In this document: positions 19,454-27,691 of the stretch, piece by piece | Position numbering within the stretch: position 1 is the first letter of the stretch | Layout: every line of letters starts with the position of its first letter | Assembly: GCA_016219005.1 (NCBI GenBank) | Contig: JACRCN010000080.1 | Span: 1 to 56,026 of the forward strand | From: Deltaproteobacteria bacterium | GTDB taxonomy: Bacteria > Desulfobacterota > Desulfobacteria > Desulfobacterales > SpSt-501 | DNA: 56,026 nt | Reading direction: 5' to 3' | Notes under the pieces: generated by a model | The model's database searches: none | Seen by the model: only the letters and a program-made list of their open reading frames with translations | Told to the model about the DNA's origin: nothing | Position numbers and translations under genes: made by a program

Positions 19454-21145
19454 GTGACCCCTTCCGATCTGAACGCGGTCTTGGAGGACGCCACCGTCCC
19501 CGAGCACTCCGCAGCTTTCATGCGGGCCATGTCGGGCGGGGAGCCGTTTCGGATCGGAGCCTACCTGTTTGTGGCTGCCCGGGGCTGGCTTCTGGCGATC
19601 GGCTATCCGCTTGCGGGCGCTGACGATCCGGGAGGGTTCGACCGGGCGCTCAGTGCCGCGCTGAACCGGACGCACGCCAGAGACGTCTGGGCCGTTGCCC
19701 CGGCCCTGCCCGAGCGGCTCCAGGCCTATCGCCGCGACCGGGACCATTATTACACGCTGCCGCTCGATGCCGTCCTGCCCGCGCGTCTGGAACGCCTGGC
19801 CGGCCGGGCGTCCTCATCGCTGCGGGTGGAGGAAGGCTGCTCCTTCACCGCGGCCCACCGGCGCCTCTGGGCCGAGTTCACCGGCCGAGTGGCCCTGTCC
19901 GCCAACGTGCGCGAGCTGTTCGCTCGAACCGAGGCCGTGCTGTCACAGGCCCCCGGTTTGTCCCTCCTGAACGCCTGGGATGCAGACGGCCACTTGGCGG
20001 CCTGCTTGCTGCTCGACTCGGCGCCGCGCCGCTTTTTCAGCTACCTCATCGGAGCCTACTCCCGCATCCACTACACGGCGCACGCCTCGGACCTGCTTTT
20101 TCTGGAGATGATCCGGGCCGCCCGGCGGCAGGGCAAGGAGTTCGTCCATCTCGGCCTGGGGGTGAACGATGGCATCCGCCGCTTCAAAACGAAGTGGGGT
20201 GGCACCCCCTCGCTGCCTTACGAGATGGCGGAGTGGCAGGAGGAGGAAAGCCTGCGCGGCGGTGTAAACGATCTCATGCGCATGCTGGCAACGATGCCCG
20301 CCGCCTCCATGTCCAAGCGCGAGTACCTGGCCAGTCTGCCACCGCAGCGGCCGTTCCGCATGCTTTGGGAGGTCACCAAGAACGGACGCCGTTCCTGGAT
20401 CGGGGGCACGGCGCACTTCTTCTGCTACAGCTTCGAGTCCTCGTTCCGGGATCTGTTCGAAAAGGTCGAAACAGTTCTCTTCGAAGGCCCGCTGGACAAG
20501 GCGAGCCTCGATCAGGTGGCCGAGGTCGGCCGCCGACCCGAGCCGGGCGTCCCGTGCCTGATTGACGTCTTGGCGGAGGAGAACATCAAGCACCTGGAAC
20601 GGGTGGTCTGCGGGCCGCGGGGCTTCTGGGCGAAGCTGTTCGGCTACACGTCGCCCCACCCGGCGGACGTGCGGGGCATTCTGTCCGAAACCCGCCACTG
20701 GATGGCGTTCTTCTCGACGTGGACGTGCTACCTGGCGCGTAAGGGCTGGACTCAATCCGTGGACCTGGAGGCCTGGCAGCTCGCCCAGGACATGGGCAGA
20801 GCCGTGCGCGGCATGGAAACCATTGCCGAGCAGATCGAAACCCTGCAGGGCATCCCCATCCCGCGCATCGTGAATTTCCTGCGGCAATGCGAACGCTGGG
20901 GGGCCTACCTCAAGCGCAACGAGCGCGCCTACCTCAAGGGCGACCTGGAGGCCATGCTGGGCACCAGCATCGAGTTTCCGACCCGCACGGAACTCGTCAT
21001 CGGCCGCCGCGACGCGCGATTCCTTGAGCGCATGCGGCCCTTCATCGAGGCGGGCGGTTGCGCCGTGTTCGTGGGCTCGGCCCACATGCTCAATCTGCGC
21101 CACCTGCTGGCCGACGCTGGTTTCAGCGTGCGGAGGTGCCGATGA
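19454..21145 (+). CDS. Fusion of a GNAT/FemAB-like acyltransferase and a TraB/GumN (Tiki-like) domain
   Basis: 563 residues from GTG 19454. The N-terminal half (1 to about 285) looks like a GNAT/FemAB-type transferase, with LAACLLLDSAPRRFFSYLIG and, at about 232-250, HLGLGVNDGIRRFKTKWGG. The C-terminal half (about 297-563) matches the TraB/PrgY/GumN superfamily: WIGGTAHFF (first GxxH, about 317), VETVLFEGP (conserved Glu) and CAVFVGSAHMLNLRHLL (second GxxH, about 540). TraB/Tiki-type proteins are proposed metal-dependent proteases acting on small peptides. The next gene repeats the transferase module. Substrates are unknown. The domain calls are by eye and an HMM search would settle them. Confidence 0.75.
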   Translation: MTPSDLNAVLEDATVPEHSAAFMRAMSGGEPFRIGAYLFVAARGWLLAIGYPLAGADDPGGFDRALSAALNRTHARDVWAVAPALPERLQAYRRDRDHYYTLPLDAVLPARLERLAGRASSSLRVEEGCSFTAAHRRLWAEFTGRVALSANVRELFARTEAVLSQAPGLSLLNAWDADGHLAACLLLDSAPRRFFSYLIGAYSRIHYTAHASDLLFLEMIRAARRQGKEFVHLGLGVNDGIRRFKTKWGGTPSLPYEMAEWQEEESLRGGVNDLMRMLATMPAASMSKREYLASLPPQRPFRMLWEVTKNGRRSWIGGTAHFFCYSFESSFRDLFEKVETVLFEGPLDKASLDQVAEVGRRPEPGVPCLIDVLAEENIKHLERVVCGPRGFWAKLFGYTSPHPADVRGILSETRHWMAFFSTWTCYLARKGWTQSVDLEAWQLAQDMGRAVRGMETIAEQIETLQGIPIPRIVNFLRQCERWGAYLKRNERAYLKGDLEAMLGTSIEFPTRTELVIGRRDARFLERMRPFIEAGGCAVFVGSAHMLNLRHLLADAGFSVRRCR

Positions 21146-21987
21146 TCGTTCCCGATCGCCTGGCCGGGGTGACCGCTGCGGCCGCCGTTCCCGAGCAGGT
21201 GGTACCTTACGCCTGCGCCGTGGCGGGCTCGAAACCGCAGCGTGTGGGTCCCTGCGTGGGGTACGCGTCCGAGGGCGAGTTCGTACTCGTGGGCTACCCT
21301 CTGCACGATCCCCGGGATACCGGCGCTATGGTCGACGCCGTGGACCAGGCACTCAAGCTCCCCAGCTTGCGCCGGATCACAGTGATCGGGTCGGTGCGGC
21401 CGCCGCAGGCACCGGCAGGATCCCCGGCGGAGGAGGATGGCTATGTTTCCGTGCCGGTGCCGCACCCTCCGCCGGCTCAGAAGCTCCGCAACCTAATGCG
21501 TCGCGCAAGACGCGAGCTTGTTATCGAGCGGGATCAAACCTGCGGCGGCGAGCATATGGCTTTGATTCAACCTTATCTCGACGGGCGGCATCTGGCGGCC
21601 GGCACGCGGCACATTTTTCGGCAGATCCCGCGCTACCTCGAAATGTCTTCCGGCAGCCTGATGCTCTCTGCGCGTTTGTCGGATGGCCGCCTGGCCGCCT
21701 TCAGCGTGGGGGAGTTCGGCTCCCTGCACACCGCCTTCTACATGTTCTGCTTTCGTCACTCCGGGCTCGCGCCGCCGGGGAGCACGGACCTTTTGCTTTC
21801 CGCGCTGCTGGAGGAGGCGCGCGAGCGCGGCCAGGTGCGCATGAATTTGGGGCTGGGGGTCAATGCGGGTGTTCGTTTCTTCAAGCGCAAGTGGGGAGCC
21901 GAGCCCTTTCTGCCGTATGTGCAGGTGAGTTGGGAGCCGGCAGCACCTAAGATGTTCCGACGGCTTCGGGGTTTTTTCGGTGGCTGA
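21142..21987 (+). CDS. GNAT/FemAB-like acyltransferase, paralogue of the preceding module
   Basis: 281 residues from ATG 21142, which overlaps the preceding TGA as ATGA and has GGAGG 6 nt upstream. The longer frame from 21058 is not needed. The C-terminal half reads LAAFSVGEFGSLHTAFYMFC, then MNLGLGVNAGVRFFKRKWGA near residues 234-252. That is the same signature, at the same position, as in the upstream fusion protein (HLGLGVNDGIRRFKTKWGG). The two are paralogues, one with and one without the TraB domain. Likely acyl- or aminoacyl-transfer to an amine, with unknown substrate. Confidence 0.7.
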   Translation: MIVPDRLAGVTAAAAVPEQVVPYACAVAGSKPQRVGPCVGYASEGEFVLVGYPLHDPRDTGAMVDAVDQALKLPSLRRITVIGSVRPPQAPAGSPAEEDGYVSVPVPHPPPAQKLRNLMRRARRELVIERDQTCGGEHMALIQPYLDGRHLAAGTRHIFRQIPRYLEMSSGSLMLSARLSDGRLAAFSVGEFGSLHTAFYMFCFRHSGLAPPGSTDLLLSALLEEARERGQVRMNLGLGVNAGVRFFKRKWGAEPFLPYVQVSWEPAAPKMFRRLRGFFGG

Positions 21988-22004
21988 CAGGAGAGGCGTT
22001 CGTC

Positions 22005-23039
22005 ATGAAGAACACTGCGGGTGGAGAATTCAGGCAACCGGGGTTCTGGGAGACCATCCGCGAGGCGTTCCTCGGCGTGCGCCGGATGTTGGATTGCATC
22101 CAGGTGGAAGTCACCTCCCACTGTCCGGGCCGCTGCAGCTACTGTCCCCACACCACCCGGCGCGACCAGTGGCTTGCGCGCGACATGGACATGGGCACCT
22201 TCGAGCGCCTGTGGCCACTGATGCGCAAAGCAAGCCGTGTGCACCTGCAGGGCTGGGGCGAACCGCTGCTTCACTCCGGCTTTTTCGACATGGCCGCACT
22301 GGCACGCAAGGCCGGCTGCGCCGTGTCCACCACCACCTGCGGGTTGTGCATGAACGGGGACATCGCCCGGAAGCTTGCCGACAGCGGGATCGACATCGTG
22401 GCCTTTTCGCTTGCCGGCACCGATGCCACCAGCAACGCCGCGCGCCACGGAGTCGATTTCGACCGTGTGTACGAAGCCATCGGCCTGCTTCAAGCCGTAC
22501 GCCGCTCGGTCATGGCCGTGCACCTGGAAATCCATTTCGCCTACCTGATGCTGGCCTCCGACATAGAGGCTGTGCGAGGCTTGCCCAGCCTGGCGCACCG
22601 GCTGGGCGTGCACGCCGCGGTTGTCAGCACCCTGGACTACATTGCCGAGCCCGGTTTCGAGGCCGAGGCGTTCATGCCCCATGAAGCCGGGAAACTCGCC
22701 CGGGCGGCGGCGGTACTGGGCGAAGCCGAGGCCGAGGCGAAACGTCTGGGTGTCGACTTCCACTGGTCGCTGCCCCGGCCCGACGCTTCAGGCACGCGGT
22801 GCCGGGAAAACGTCGCCCGCTCCCTTTACGTTGCCGCCGACGGGTCGGTCGCCCCCTGCGTTTATCTGAATGTGCCCATTGACTGCCTCTATCCCGACCG
22901 CCGGGTCTTCGGCAACGTCAACGAGACGGAGCCGCTCGAAATCTGGGAAAGCGCAGCCTTCCGCAGCTTCCGGGACGGCTTGCCCTCCGGTGACGCGGAC
23001 CCGGCGTGCCGGATGTGTCCCAAGCGGTTCATGATCTAA
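22005..23039 (+). CDS. Radical SAM protein with SPASM-like C-terminal domain
   Basis: 344 residues. After VEVTSHCPGRCSYCPHTTRR (CX3CX2C, the SAM-binding 4Fe-4S cluster near residue 43) comes a TIM-barrel core with HLQGWGEPLLHSGFF. The C-terminus has at least five more cysteines (CRENVAR, VAPCVYLN, IDCLYP, then DPACRMCPKRF) and the SPASM-type phrase GNVNETEPLEIWES. SPASM enzymes bear auxiliary clusters and often modify peptides or small proteins. AGGAGAGG precedes the ATG, 17 nt after the upstream stop. Last gene of the cluster. No obvious precursor peptide with a leader is seen next to it. Confidence 0.88.
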   Translation: MKNTAGGEFRQPGFWETIREAFLGVRRMLDCIQVEVTSHCPGRCSYCPHTTRRDQWLARDMDMGTFERLWPLMRKASRVHLQGWGEPLLHSGFFDMAALARKAGCAVSTTTCGLCMNGDIARKLADSGIDIVAFSLAGTDATSNAARHGVDFDRVYEAIGLLQAVRRSVMAVHLEIHFAYLMLASDIEAVRGLPSLAHRLGVHAAVVSTLDYIAEPGFEAEAFMPHEAGKLARAAAVLGEAEAEAKRLGVDFHWSLPRPDASGTRCRENVARSLYVAADGSVAPCVYLNVPIDCLYPDRRVFGNVNETEPLEIWESAAFRSFRDGLPSGDADPACRMCPKRFMI

Positions 23040-23149
23040 CAGGCAGCTGAGAAACCGCGTCTGTAATCGTGATCCAGCGTTGTGCGGCATTTGTAAATGT
23101 TCAGCTGAACAAGGCTCGAAGCTGACAGCTCAAAGGTAAAGCAAAAAGA

Positions 23150-23174
23150 AAAACGCCGCGACAAGCGGCGTTTT
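23150..23174. terminator. Bidirectional terminator between the radical SAM gene and rnfA
   Basis: AAAACGCCGC and GCGGCGTTTT form a 10-bp stem around GACAA, with T-rich flanks on both strands (AAAAAG before, TTTTC after). It can end the plus-strand accessory cluster and the minus-strand rnf operon. Confidence 0.85.
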
Positions 23175-23187
23175 CAGGGAAACGCAG

Positions 23188-23211
23188 AAAAGGGCGCGCA
23201 GCGCCCTTTTT
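23188..23211 (-). terminator. rnf operon terminator
   Basis: AAAGGGCGC and GCGCCCTTT form a stem directly after the rnfA stop (23211-23213), with T-rich flanks. It forms a double terminator with 23150-23174. Confidence 0.75.
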
Positions 23212-23789
23212 TACACCCAGCCCTTGAAGGCGAAGAAGGTCAGGGAGAGCATGCCGGCCGTGACCAGGCCGATGGCCGTGTCCTGGAAGGGTTTGGGCGT
23301 TCGGGCGAGCAGGATGCGTTCGCGCACTCCGGCGAAGAGGACCAGCGCCAAGCCGAAGCCGACCGGGTAGGCAAAGGAGGAGATCAGCATCTGGAAGAAG
23401 TTGTAATCTTCCTGGATGTTGATGAGGCAGACGCCGAGCACGGCGCAGTTGGTGGTGATGAGGGGCAGGTAGATGCCGAGGCCGGTGTAGAGCACCGGGA
23501 TGCTCTTCTTGAGGAACATCTCGACGAACTGCACCAGGGCGGCGATGACCAGGATGAAGGCGATGGTGCGCAGGTACTTCAGGTTGAAGGGCACCAGTAC
23601 GTACAGTTCGACCAGCCACGTGATGATCCCGGCCAGGACGAGCACGAACACCACCGCCATGGCCATGCCGGTGGCGGTCTCCATTTTCTTGGAGGTTCCC
23701 AGGAAGGGGCAGTTCCCCAGGTACTGGATCAGCAGGATGTTGTTGATCAGCACACAGCTGAAGAAAAGGACGGCAAGGTCACCGAACAT
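23211..23789 (-). CDS. rnfA: Ion-translocating ferredoxin oxidoreductase subunit A
   Basis: 192 residues, six membrane helices. LFFSCVLINNILLIQYLGNCPFLGTSKK and NCAVLGVCLINI are the NqrE/RnfA blocks. The cysteines in the half-helices bind an intramembrane [2Fe-2S] cluster with RnfE. Last gene of the operon rnfB-cyt-rnfC-D-G-E-A. 9 nt separate it from rnfE. It mediates transmembrane electron transfer coupled to Na+ or H+ export. Confidence 0.97.
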   Translation of the reverse strand: MFGDLAVLFFSCVLINNILLIQYLGNCPFLGTSKKMETATGMAMAVVFVLVLAGIITWLVELYVLVPFNLKYLRTIAFILVIAALVQFVEMFLKKSIPVLYTGLGIYLPLITTNCAVLGVCLINIQEDYNFFQMLISSFAYPVGFGLALVLFAGVRERILLARTPKPFQDTAIGLVTAGMLSLTFFAFKGWV

Positions 23790-23798
23790 GGCGATCTC

Positions 23799-24404
23799 CT
23801 ATTTTTTCCCGAGGATGTTCATGAGCCCCAGCATCAGCCCCAGGCAGATGAAGGCCCCCGGCGCTTCCACCAGGAACCGGAACGGTTCGAATGCCGGCCC
23901 GAACAGGGTGATCGGGGTTTCATAAATGGTGATGGCGCCGGTGGCGATGACTTGCCGGAACGTGGCCAGCACGGACAGCGCGATCGTGTAGCCGAGGCCG
24001 CGGCCGAGCCCGTCCAGCGCGGAGCGCACGATGCTGTTCTTGCTGGCGAAGGCTTCGGCGCGTCCCATGGGGATGCAGTTTACGACGATGAGCGGTATGA
24101 AGATCCCGAGCTTCAGGAACAGAGCATAGGTGTAAGCCTGCATGACCAGTTCCACCACGATGACAAACGTGGCGATGACCACGATGAAGGCGACGATGCG
24201 CACCTTGGACGGGATGATTTTGCGCAGGGCCGAAATGAGGATATTCGAAAACGCCAGGACGAAGGTCACGGCGACCCCCATCCCGTAGGCGTTTTCCAGG
24301 GTGTTGGTGATCGCGAGCGTCGGGCAGAGCCCGAGCACCAGGCGAAACGGCGGAATCTCCGCCCAGAGGCCTTTGGTAAATTCCTGAACAAGGGTCTTGG
24401 CCAT
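23799..24404 (-). CDS. rnfE: Ion-translocating ferredoxin oxidoreductase subunit E
   Basis: 201 residues, six membrane helices. FTKGLWAEIPPFRLVLGLCP and FIPLIVVNCIPMGRAEAFAS are characteristic of NqrD/RnfE, the inverted-topology partner of RnfA. The conserved cysteines (CPT and NCIPMGR) are in place. It sits in the inner membrane, 10 nt after the rnfG stop. Confidence 0.97.
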   Translation of the reverse strand: MAKTLVQEFTKGLWAEIPPFRLVLGLCPTLAITNTLENAYGMGVAVTFVLAFSNILISALRKIIPSKVRIVAFIVVIATFVIVVELVMQAYTYALFLKLGIFIPLIVVNCIPMGRAEAFASKNSIVRSALDGLGRGLGYTIALSVLATFRQVIATGAITIYETPITLFGPAFEPFRFLVEAPGAFICLGLMLGLMNILGKK

Positions 24405-24414
24405 ATGTGCCTTC

Positions 24415-25008
24415 CTATTTTCGGAGCTCTTTCAGTTTCTGCTCGATCTGGGGCTTCAGCCGCTCATAGATGGTGAAGGCGTTGGACACCCCGCCGGCGA
24501 CCGCGCGGGAGGTGATGGTAGCGCCGCTGATAGCGTTGATCGACCCTCCGTCCTGGGTGACTTTGGCGGGGCTGGACACGGAGGCCCCCTTGAACTGGGC
24601 GGCGAAGGCAGGGTCGGTCTTGGCCTTCGCCCCCAGTCCGGGCGTTTCCGAGTGGGTCGTGACTTCGATCCCGATGACTTTGCCGGTCTGGGTGTCAACG
24701 GCGACGACGAGCCCGACCTCCCCCTTGTAGCCCTTGCCGGCGGCCTCCAGAGCCACCCCCCGCGGGGAGCCCTCGAGCTCGCCGACGAAGAAGGTCCGCA
24801 CGATCTGCCCGTCCTTCAGCTGGAAGCGCGTGGCGATGGGATCGTTGGTCGCGTCCTTGAATACGCCGCGTACGGAAGGCCCCTTGACGAATTCCAGCAC
24901 CTGCTGGTCGATCCGCTCCTGAGTGCTTGCCCGCAGGGACGCCAGCAGGCCGCCGGAGGCCAGGCTGATGCCCGTCAGTACCACCACCATGTTGATGAGT
25001 TCACGCAT
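24415..25008 (-). CDS. rnfG: Ion-translocating ferredoxin oxidoreductase subunit G (FMN-binding)
   Basis: 197 residues. A single N-terminal membrane helix (MVVLTGISLASGGLLASL) anchors a periplasmic domain. The flavinylation motif SGATITS (about 155-165, in INAISGATITSRAVAGG) carries the Thr to which FMN is covalently linked by ApbE-type transferases. ETPGLGAKAKTDPAF is another family block. No apbE gene is in this operon, so the transferase must be encoded elsewhere. Confidence 0.95.
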   Translation of the reverse strand: MRELINMVVVLTGISLASGGLLASLRASTQERIDQQVLEFVKGPSVRGVFKDATNDPIATRFQLKDGQIVRTFFVGELEGSPRGVALEAAGKGYKGEVGLVVAVDTQTGKVIGIEVTTHSETPGLGAKAKTDPAFAAQFKGASVSSPAKVTQDGGSINAISGATITSRAVAGGVSNAFTIYERLKPQIEQKLKELRK

Positions 25009-25011
25009 GAC

Positions 25012-25971
25012 TTACACGACCTTTCCAAGCGCCTTGGGCCTGATTTTGTCAACGAGCGGCTGGATCAGGTTCCCGACCAGCACGGCATACGGCAGCCCTT
25101 CGGCGAAGACGCCGATGTCGCGGATGAACACGACGACACTGCCGATCACGGCGCCGTAGATGAGCATGGGCAGGAAATTCACCGGCGAGGAGGGGTCCTC
25201 CGGTGCCAGGAAAAACGCGCCGATCAGGGTGTAGCCGGTGAGAAGGTGAAAAGCCGGGGAGGCGAACTTGGCCGGGTCCACCTGGTTGAAGATGAACGCC
25301 GTTAGCGCCACTCCCGCCAACATACTGAGCGTGATCTCCCAGCGGATGACCCCCCGCACGAGCAGGTAGACCCCGCCGAGGATGAGACCCAGGCCGAACG
25401 TGCAGCCGATGCCGCCGATCTGCCGGCCCAGGAGCAGGTCCCCGAGGCTGACATCGCCGATGGCGGCCGTTCCGAACGCCTTGACGGCGGTGAGGTGATA
25501 CACCGCGGGGAAATCGAACGGGTAGTTCACCAGGGCGGCGTCGAAGTCCATGCGCCCCTTCCAGGCCAGCATCAATATGGCGAGTGCCACCGCCACCGGG
25601 TTGAACGGGTTGGCGCCGATGCCGCCGTAGATCTGGCGAGCCACCACGACGGCGAGGAAGGTCCCGGTGAGGATGCCCCACCATGGCATGGAGGCGGGCA
25701 GCATCATGCCGAGCAACAGCCCGATGACGGCAGCCGTTCCGTCGCCGACCGAGACGGGGCGGCCGGCGACACGGGTGAACGCGAGCTCCCACAGGACGGC
25801 CGAGGATACCGACAGGGCGAGCACGCCGAGCGCGGATACCCCGTACTGATAGACGCCGAAGAGCGCGGCCGGAAGGGCCGCCAGGAAGATATCACGGCTG
25901 CGGTCGGTCACCCGGTTGCAGTTGTGCCAGAACGGGGCGTGGGAGACGATGAGTTTTTGATGCTCAGGCAT
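25012..25971 (-). CDS. rnfD: Ion-translocating ferredoxin oxidoreductase subunit D
   Basis: 319 residues from the ATG at 25971 (protein MPEHQKLIVSHAPFWHN). The longer frame upstream is a shadow of rnfC. The start overlaps the rnfC end by 8 nt. It has about nine membrane helices with GGIGANPFNPVAVALAILML and the C-terminal FFLAPEDPSSPV, matching NqrB/RnfD. The family carries covalently bound FMN and forms part of the ion path. Confidence 0.95.
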   Translation of the reverse strand: MPEHQKLIVSHAPFWHNCNRVTDRSRDIFLAALPAALFGVYQYGVSALGVLALSVSSAVLWELAFTRVAGRPVSVGDGTAAVIGLLLGMMLPASMPWWGILTGTFLAVVVARQIYGGIGANPFNPVAVALAILMLAWKGRMDFDAALVNYPFDFPAVYHLTAVKAFGTAAIGDVSLGDLLLGRQIGGIGCTFGLGLILGGVYLLVRGVIRWEITLSMLAGVALTAFIFNQVDPAKFASPAFHLLTGYTLIGAFFLAPEDPSSPVNFLPMLIYGAVIGSVVVFIRDIGVFAEGLPYAVLVGNLIQPLVDKIRPKALGKVV

Positions 25972-27238
25972 TGGCGTCCTCCATAGGGCGAACCCGCGCC
26001 AGCTCGTGTTTGGCCAGGGTGATGTATTGCAGGATCGGGATCTTCGACACGCAGACGTAGGCGCACAGGCCGCATCCCACGCACGAATCGAGATCGTAGG
26101 ATTCGGCTCCGTCCTCGTACTTTCCGGCTTCCAGGTAGCGTACGAGGAGGTTGATCTGCATCCGCGCAGGGCAAACCCGCACGCAATCTCCGCAGTTGAC
26201 GCAGGGGTAGTCGGAGACGGAGGAGGCACTCGCCGCATCCAGCACCATTACGGCGTCCGTGCCGGGCCGAACCGGCTGGTCCAGGGAATAGGCAGCTGCT
26301 CCGCGCATGGGGCCGCCGAGCACGACGCGGTCGCCCGCTACGACGGCAATTCCGAACCGCTCGAAAATGTCGCCGACCCGCGTCCCGATGGGGGTTTCCA
26401 CCAACCGGGCGGTCCCGTCCCGGGCCACGAGGGTCAGGACCTTGGTGACGGGGATCCGGCCGGTCTCGAAGGCAACGCCGATGGCCGCCACGGCTTCGGC
26501 GCACATGAAGCAGAACCCGAGGTCTTCAGGGGTTTGTCCGGCCGGGACTTCCCGGCCGAAGACCTGGTGCATGACCAGGTGGGGGTGTGCCGAAGGGTAA
26601 ACGGGGTCGACAGCCATCACGCGGCCGTCGATATGGCCGTGGCCCTGGACGGCTTCCCGCAGGGTGAGGATGACAACGTCTTCGATGCCGGTCGCCTGCT
26701 TAAGCACCTGGATGCCGCTCGTTATCTCATGGGAACGGGCGCGCAGCACGTGCTGCTGGGTGAACACGAGCAGGTCCTCGTCGACGCCGCAGACGACCAG
26801 CGTTTTGACCGGCCGCTTGGGATTGCACAATCGCTCCAATGGCGGGAGCCCAGGTGCGGCCGCGAGGAAGTGGCGCAGGGTTTCCGGGGACGGTTCCCGG
26901 CGGGCGCTCGCGAACTGATCGTCGCGGGCTTTTATGGAGGAGGCAGTGATCGTGATGGCGGTCTCGTCGCGGCCGAAATGGCCGGCAAAGGGCGCTAAGG
27001 CCGTAACCGTGCCGGTCACCGGTGCGATGACGTAATCCGCACCCCCATAGAGGGATAGCCTCTGTCCGGTCTTAACGGTGTCCCCGGTTTTCAGGGCCGC
27101 CGGAGTCCGGCGCTTTGAGGGGCCGGGGTGCAGGAGGGTAACCGATGTTCCGGCCGGAACGACCTCCGGCCCCGCGAGTCGGGGGGGCGGGGTGGCGTAA
27201 TGCAGACCGGGTTTGCCAAGGCCAAAGAATGTTTTCAT
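25964..27238 (-). CDS. rnfC: Ion-translocating ferredoxin oxidoreductase subunit C
   Basis: 424 residues from the ATG at 27238 (MKTFFGLGKPGLHYATPP), preceded by GAAGGG. Twelve further upstream codons are probably not translated. The RnfC N-terminal barrel and the SLBB-like region are followed by two [4Fe-4S] motifs, CVNCGDCVRVCPARMQINLL and CVGCGLCAYVCVSKIP. It is the cytoplasmic subunit that exchanges electrons with NAD(H) in classical Rnf. Here RnfB carries a second pyridine-nucleotide module, so the electron route may differ. Confidence 0.95.
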   Translation of the reverse strand: MKTFFGLGKPGLHYATPPPRLAGPEVVPAGTSVTLLHPGPSKRRTPAALKTGDTVKTGQRLSLYGGADYVIAPVTGTVTALAPFAGHFGRDETAITITASSIKARDDQFASARREPSPETLRHFLAAAPGLPPLERLCNPKRPVKTLVVCGVDEDLLVFTQQHVLRARSHEITSGIQVLKQATGIEDVVILTLREAVQGHGHIDGRVMAVDPVYPSAHPHLVMHQVFGREVPAGQTPEDLGFCFMCAEAVAAIGVAFETGRIPVTKVLTLVARDGTARLVETPIGTRVGDIFERFGIAVVAGDRVVLGGPMRGAAAYSLDQPVRPGTDAVMVLDAASASSVSDYPCVNCGDCVRVCPARMQINLLVRYLEAGKYEDGAESYDLDSCVGCGLCAYVCVSKIPILQYITLAKHELARVRPMEDANA

Positions 27239-27293
27239 CTCAGGATTCACCCTTCTGAACAGGACGGTAAACAAACCCTCAACCGGCCAAGCC

Positions 27294-27683
27294 TCAGAAC
27301 ATTACGTGGCACCGTGTGCACTCCACCGGGCCCGCCCCGTATTCCGTGTGGCAGCCGATGCACTGCTGGTGCAGCGCGTCGGAACGCTTGGGGACGTCCG
27401 CGTCGCCCTTCTCCGCATCGTGGCATTCCGTGCAGGATGAGGCCTGGTCGTACTCGTCCTTGGATAGCGTGTGGTGGCACTCCCCGCAGGTAAGGCTGTA
27501 GCCTGTGTCCGCTGCGTGCCGGGCGTGGTCGAAGAGCGCCTTGCCGGCGACGGACTGAAAAACGATCCGGGCCGGCGGTTTAGGTGGCGTGACCCCGAAC
27601 GCCGCATAGCTCACCACCGCGATCAGCAGCAGGCAGACGGCCAGCCCATACACCCGTTTCAGCTCGATTCGTGAAAACATCAT
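27294..27683 (-). CDS. Membrane-anchored tetraheme cytochrome c of the Rnf operon
   Basis: 129 residues. An uncleaved-looking hydrophobic N-terminus (VYGLAVCLLLIAVVSYAAFG, about 11-30) anchors or exports the protein. Four heme-binding CXXCH motifs lie at 66-70 (CGECH), 84-88 (CTECH), 108-112 (CIGCH) and 122-126 (CTRCH). His53, His56, His71 and His105 are candidate distal ligands. The pattern fits the class III (c3/c7-like) cytochromes known next to rnf in sulfate reducers and methanogens. It lies between rnfB and rnfC and likely exchanges electrons between Rnf and periplasmic carriers. Confidence 0.93.
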   Translation of the reverse strand: MMFSRIELKRVYGLAVCLLLIAVVSYAAFGVTPPKPPARIVFQSVAGKALFDHARHAADTGYSLTCGECHHTLSKDEYDQASSCTECHDAEKGDADVPKRSDALHQQCIGCHTEYGAGPVECTRCHVMF

Positions 27684-27691
27684 GCGTCCTC

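Noticed and set aside
23042-23110. A further copy of the family A element after the radical SAM gene
   Set aside because: Only one end (GGCAGCTGAGAAAC) resembles the family and no opposite end was found. It may be a relic but cannot be supported.
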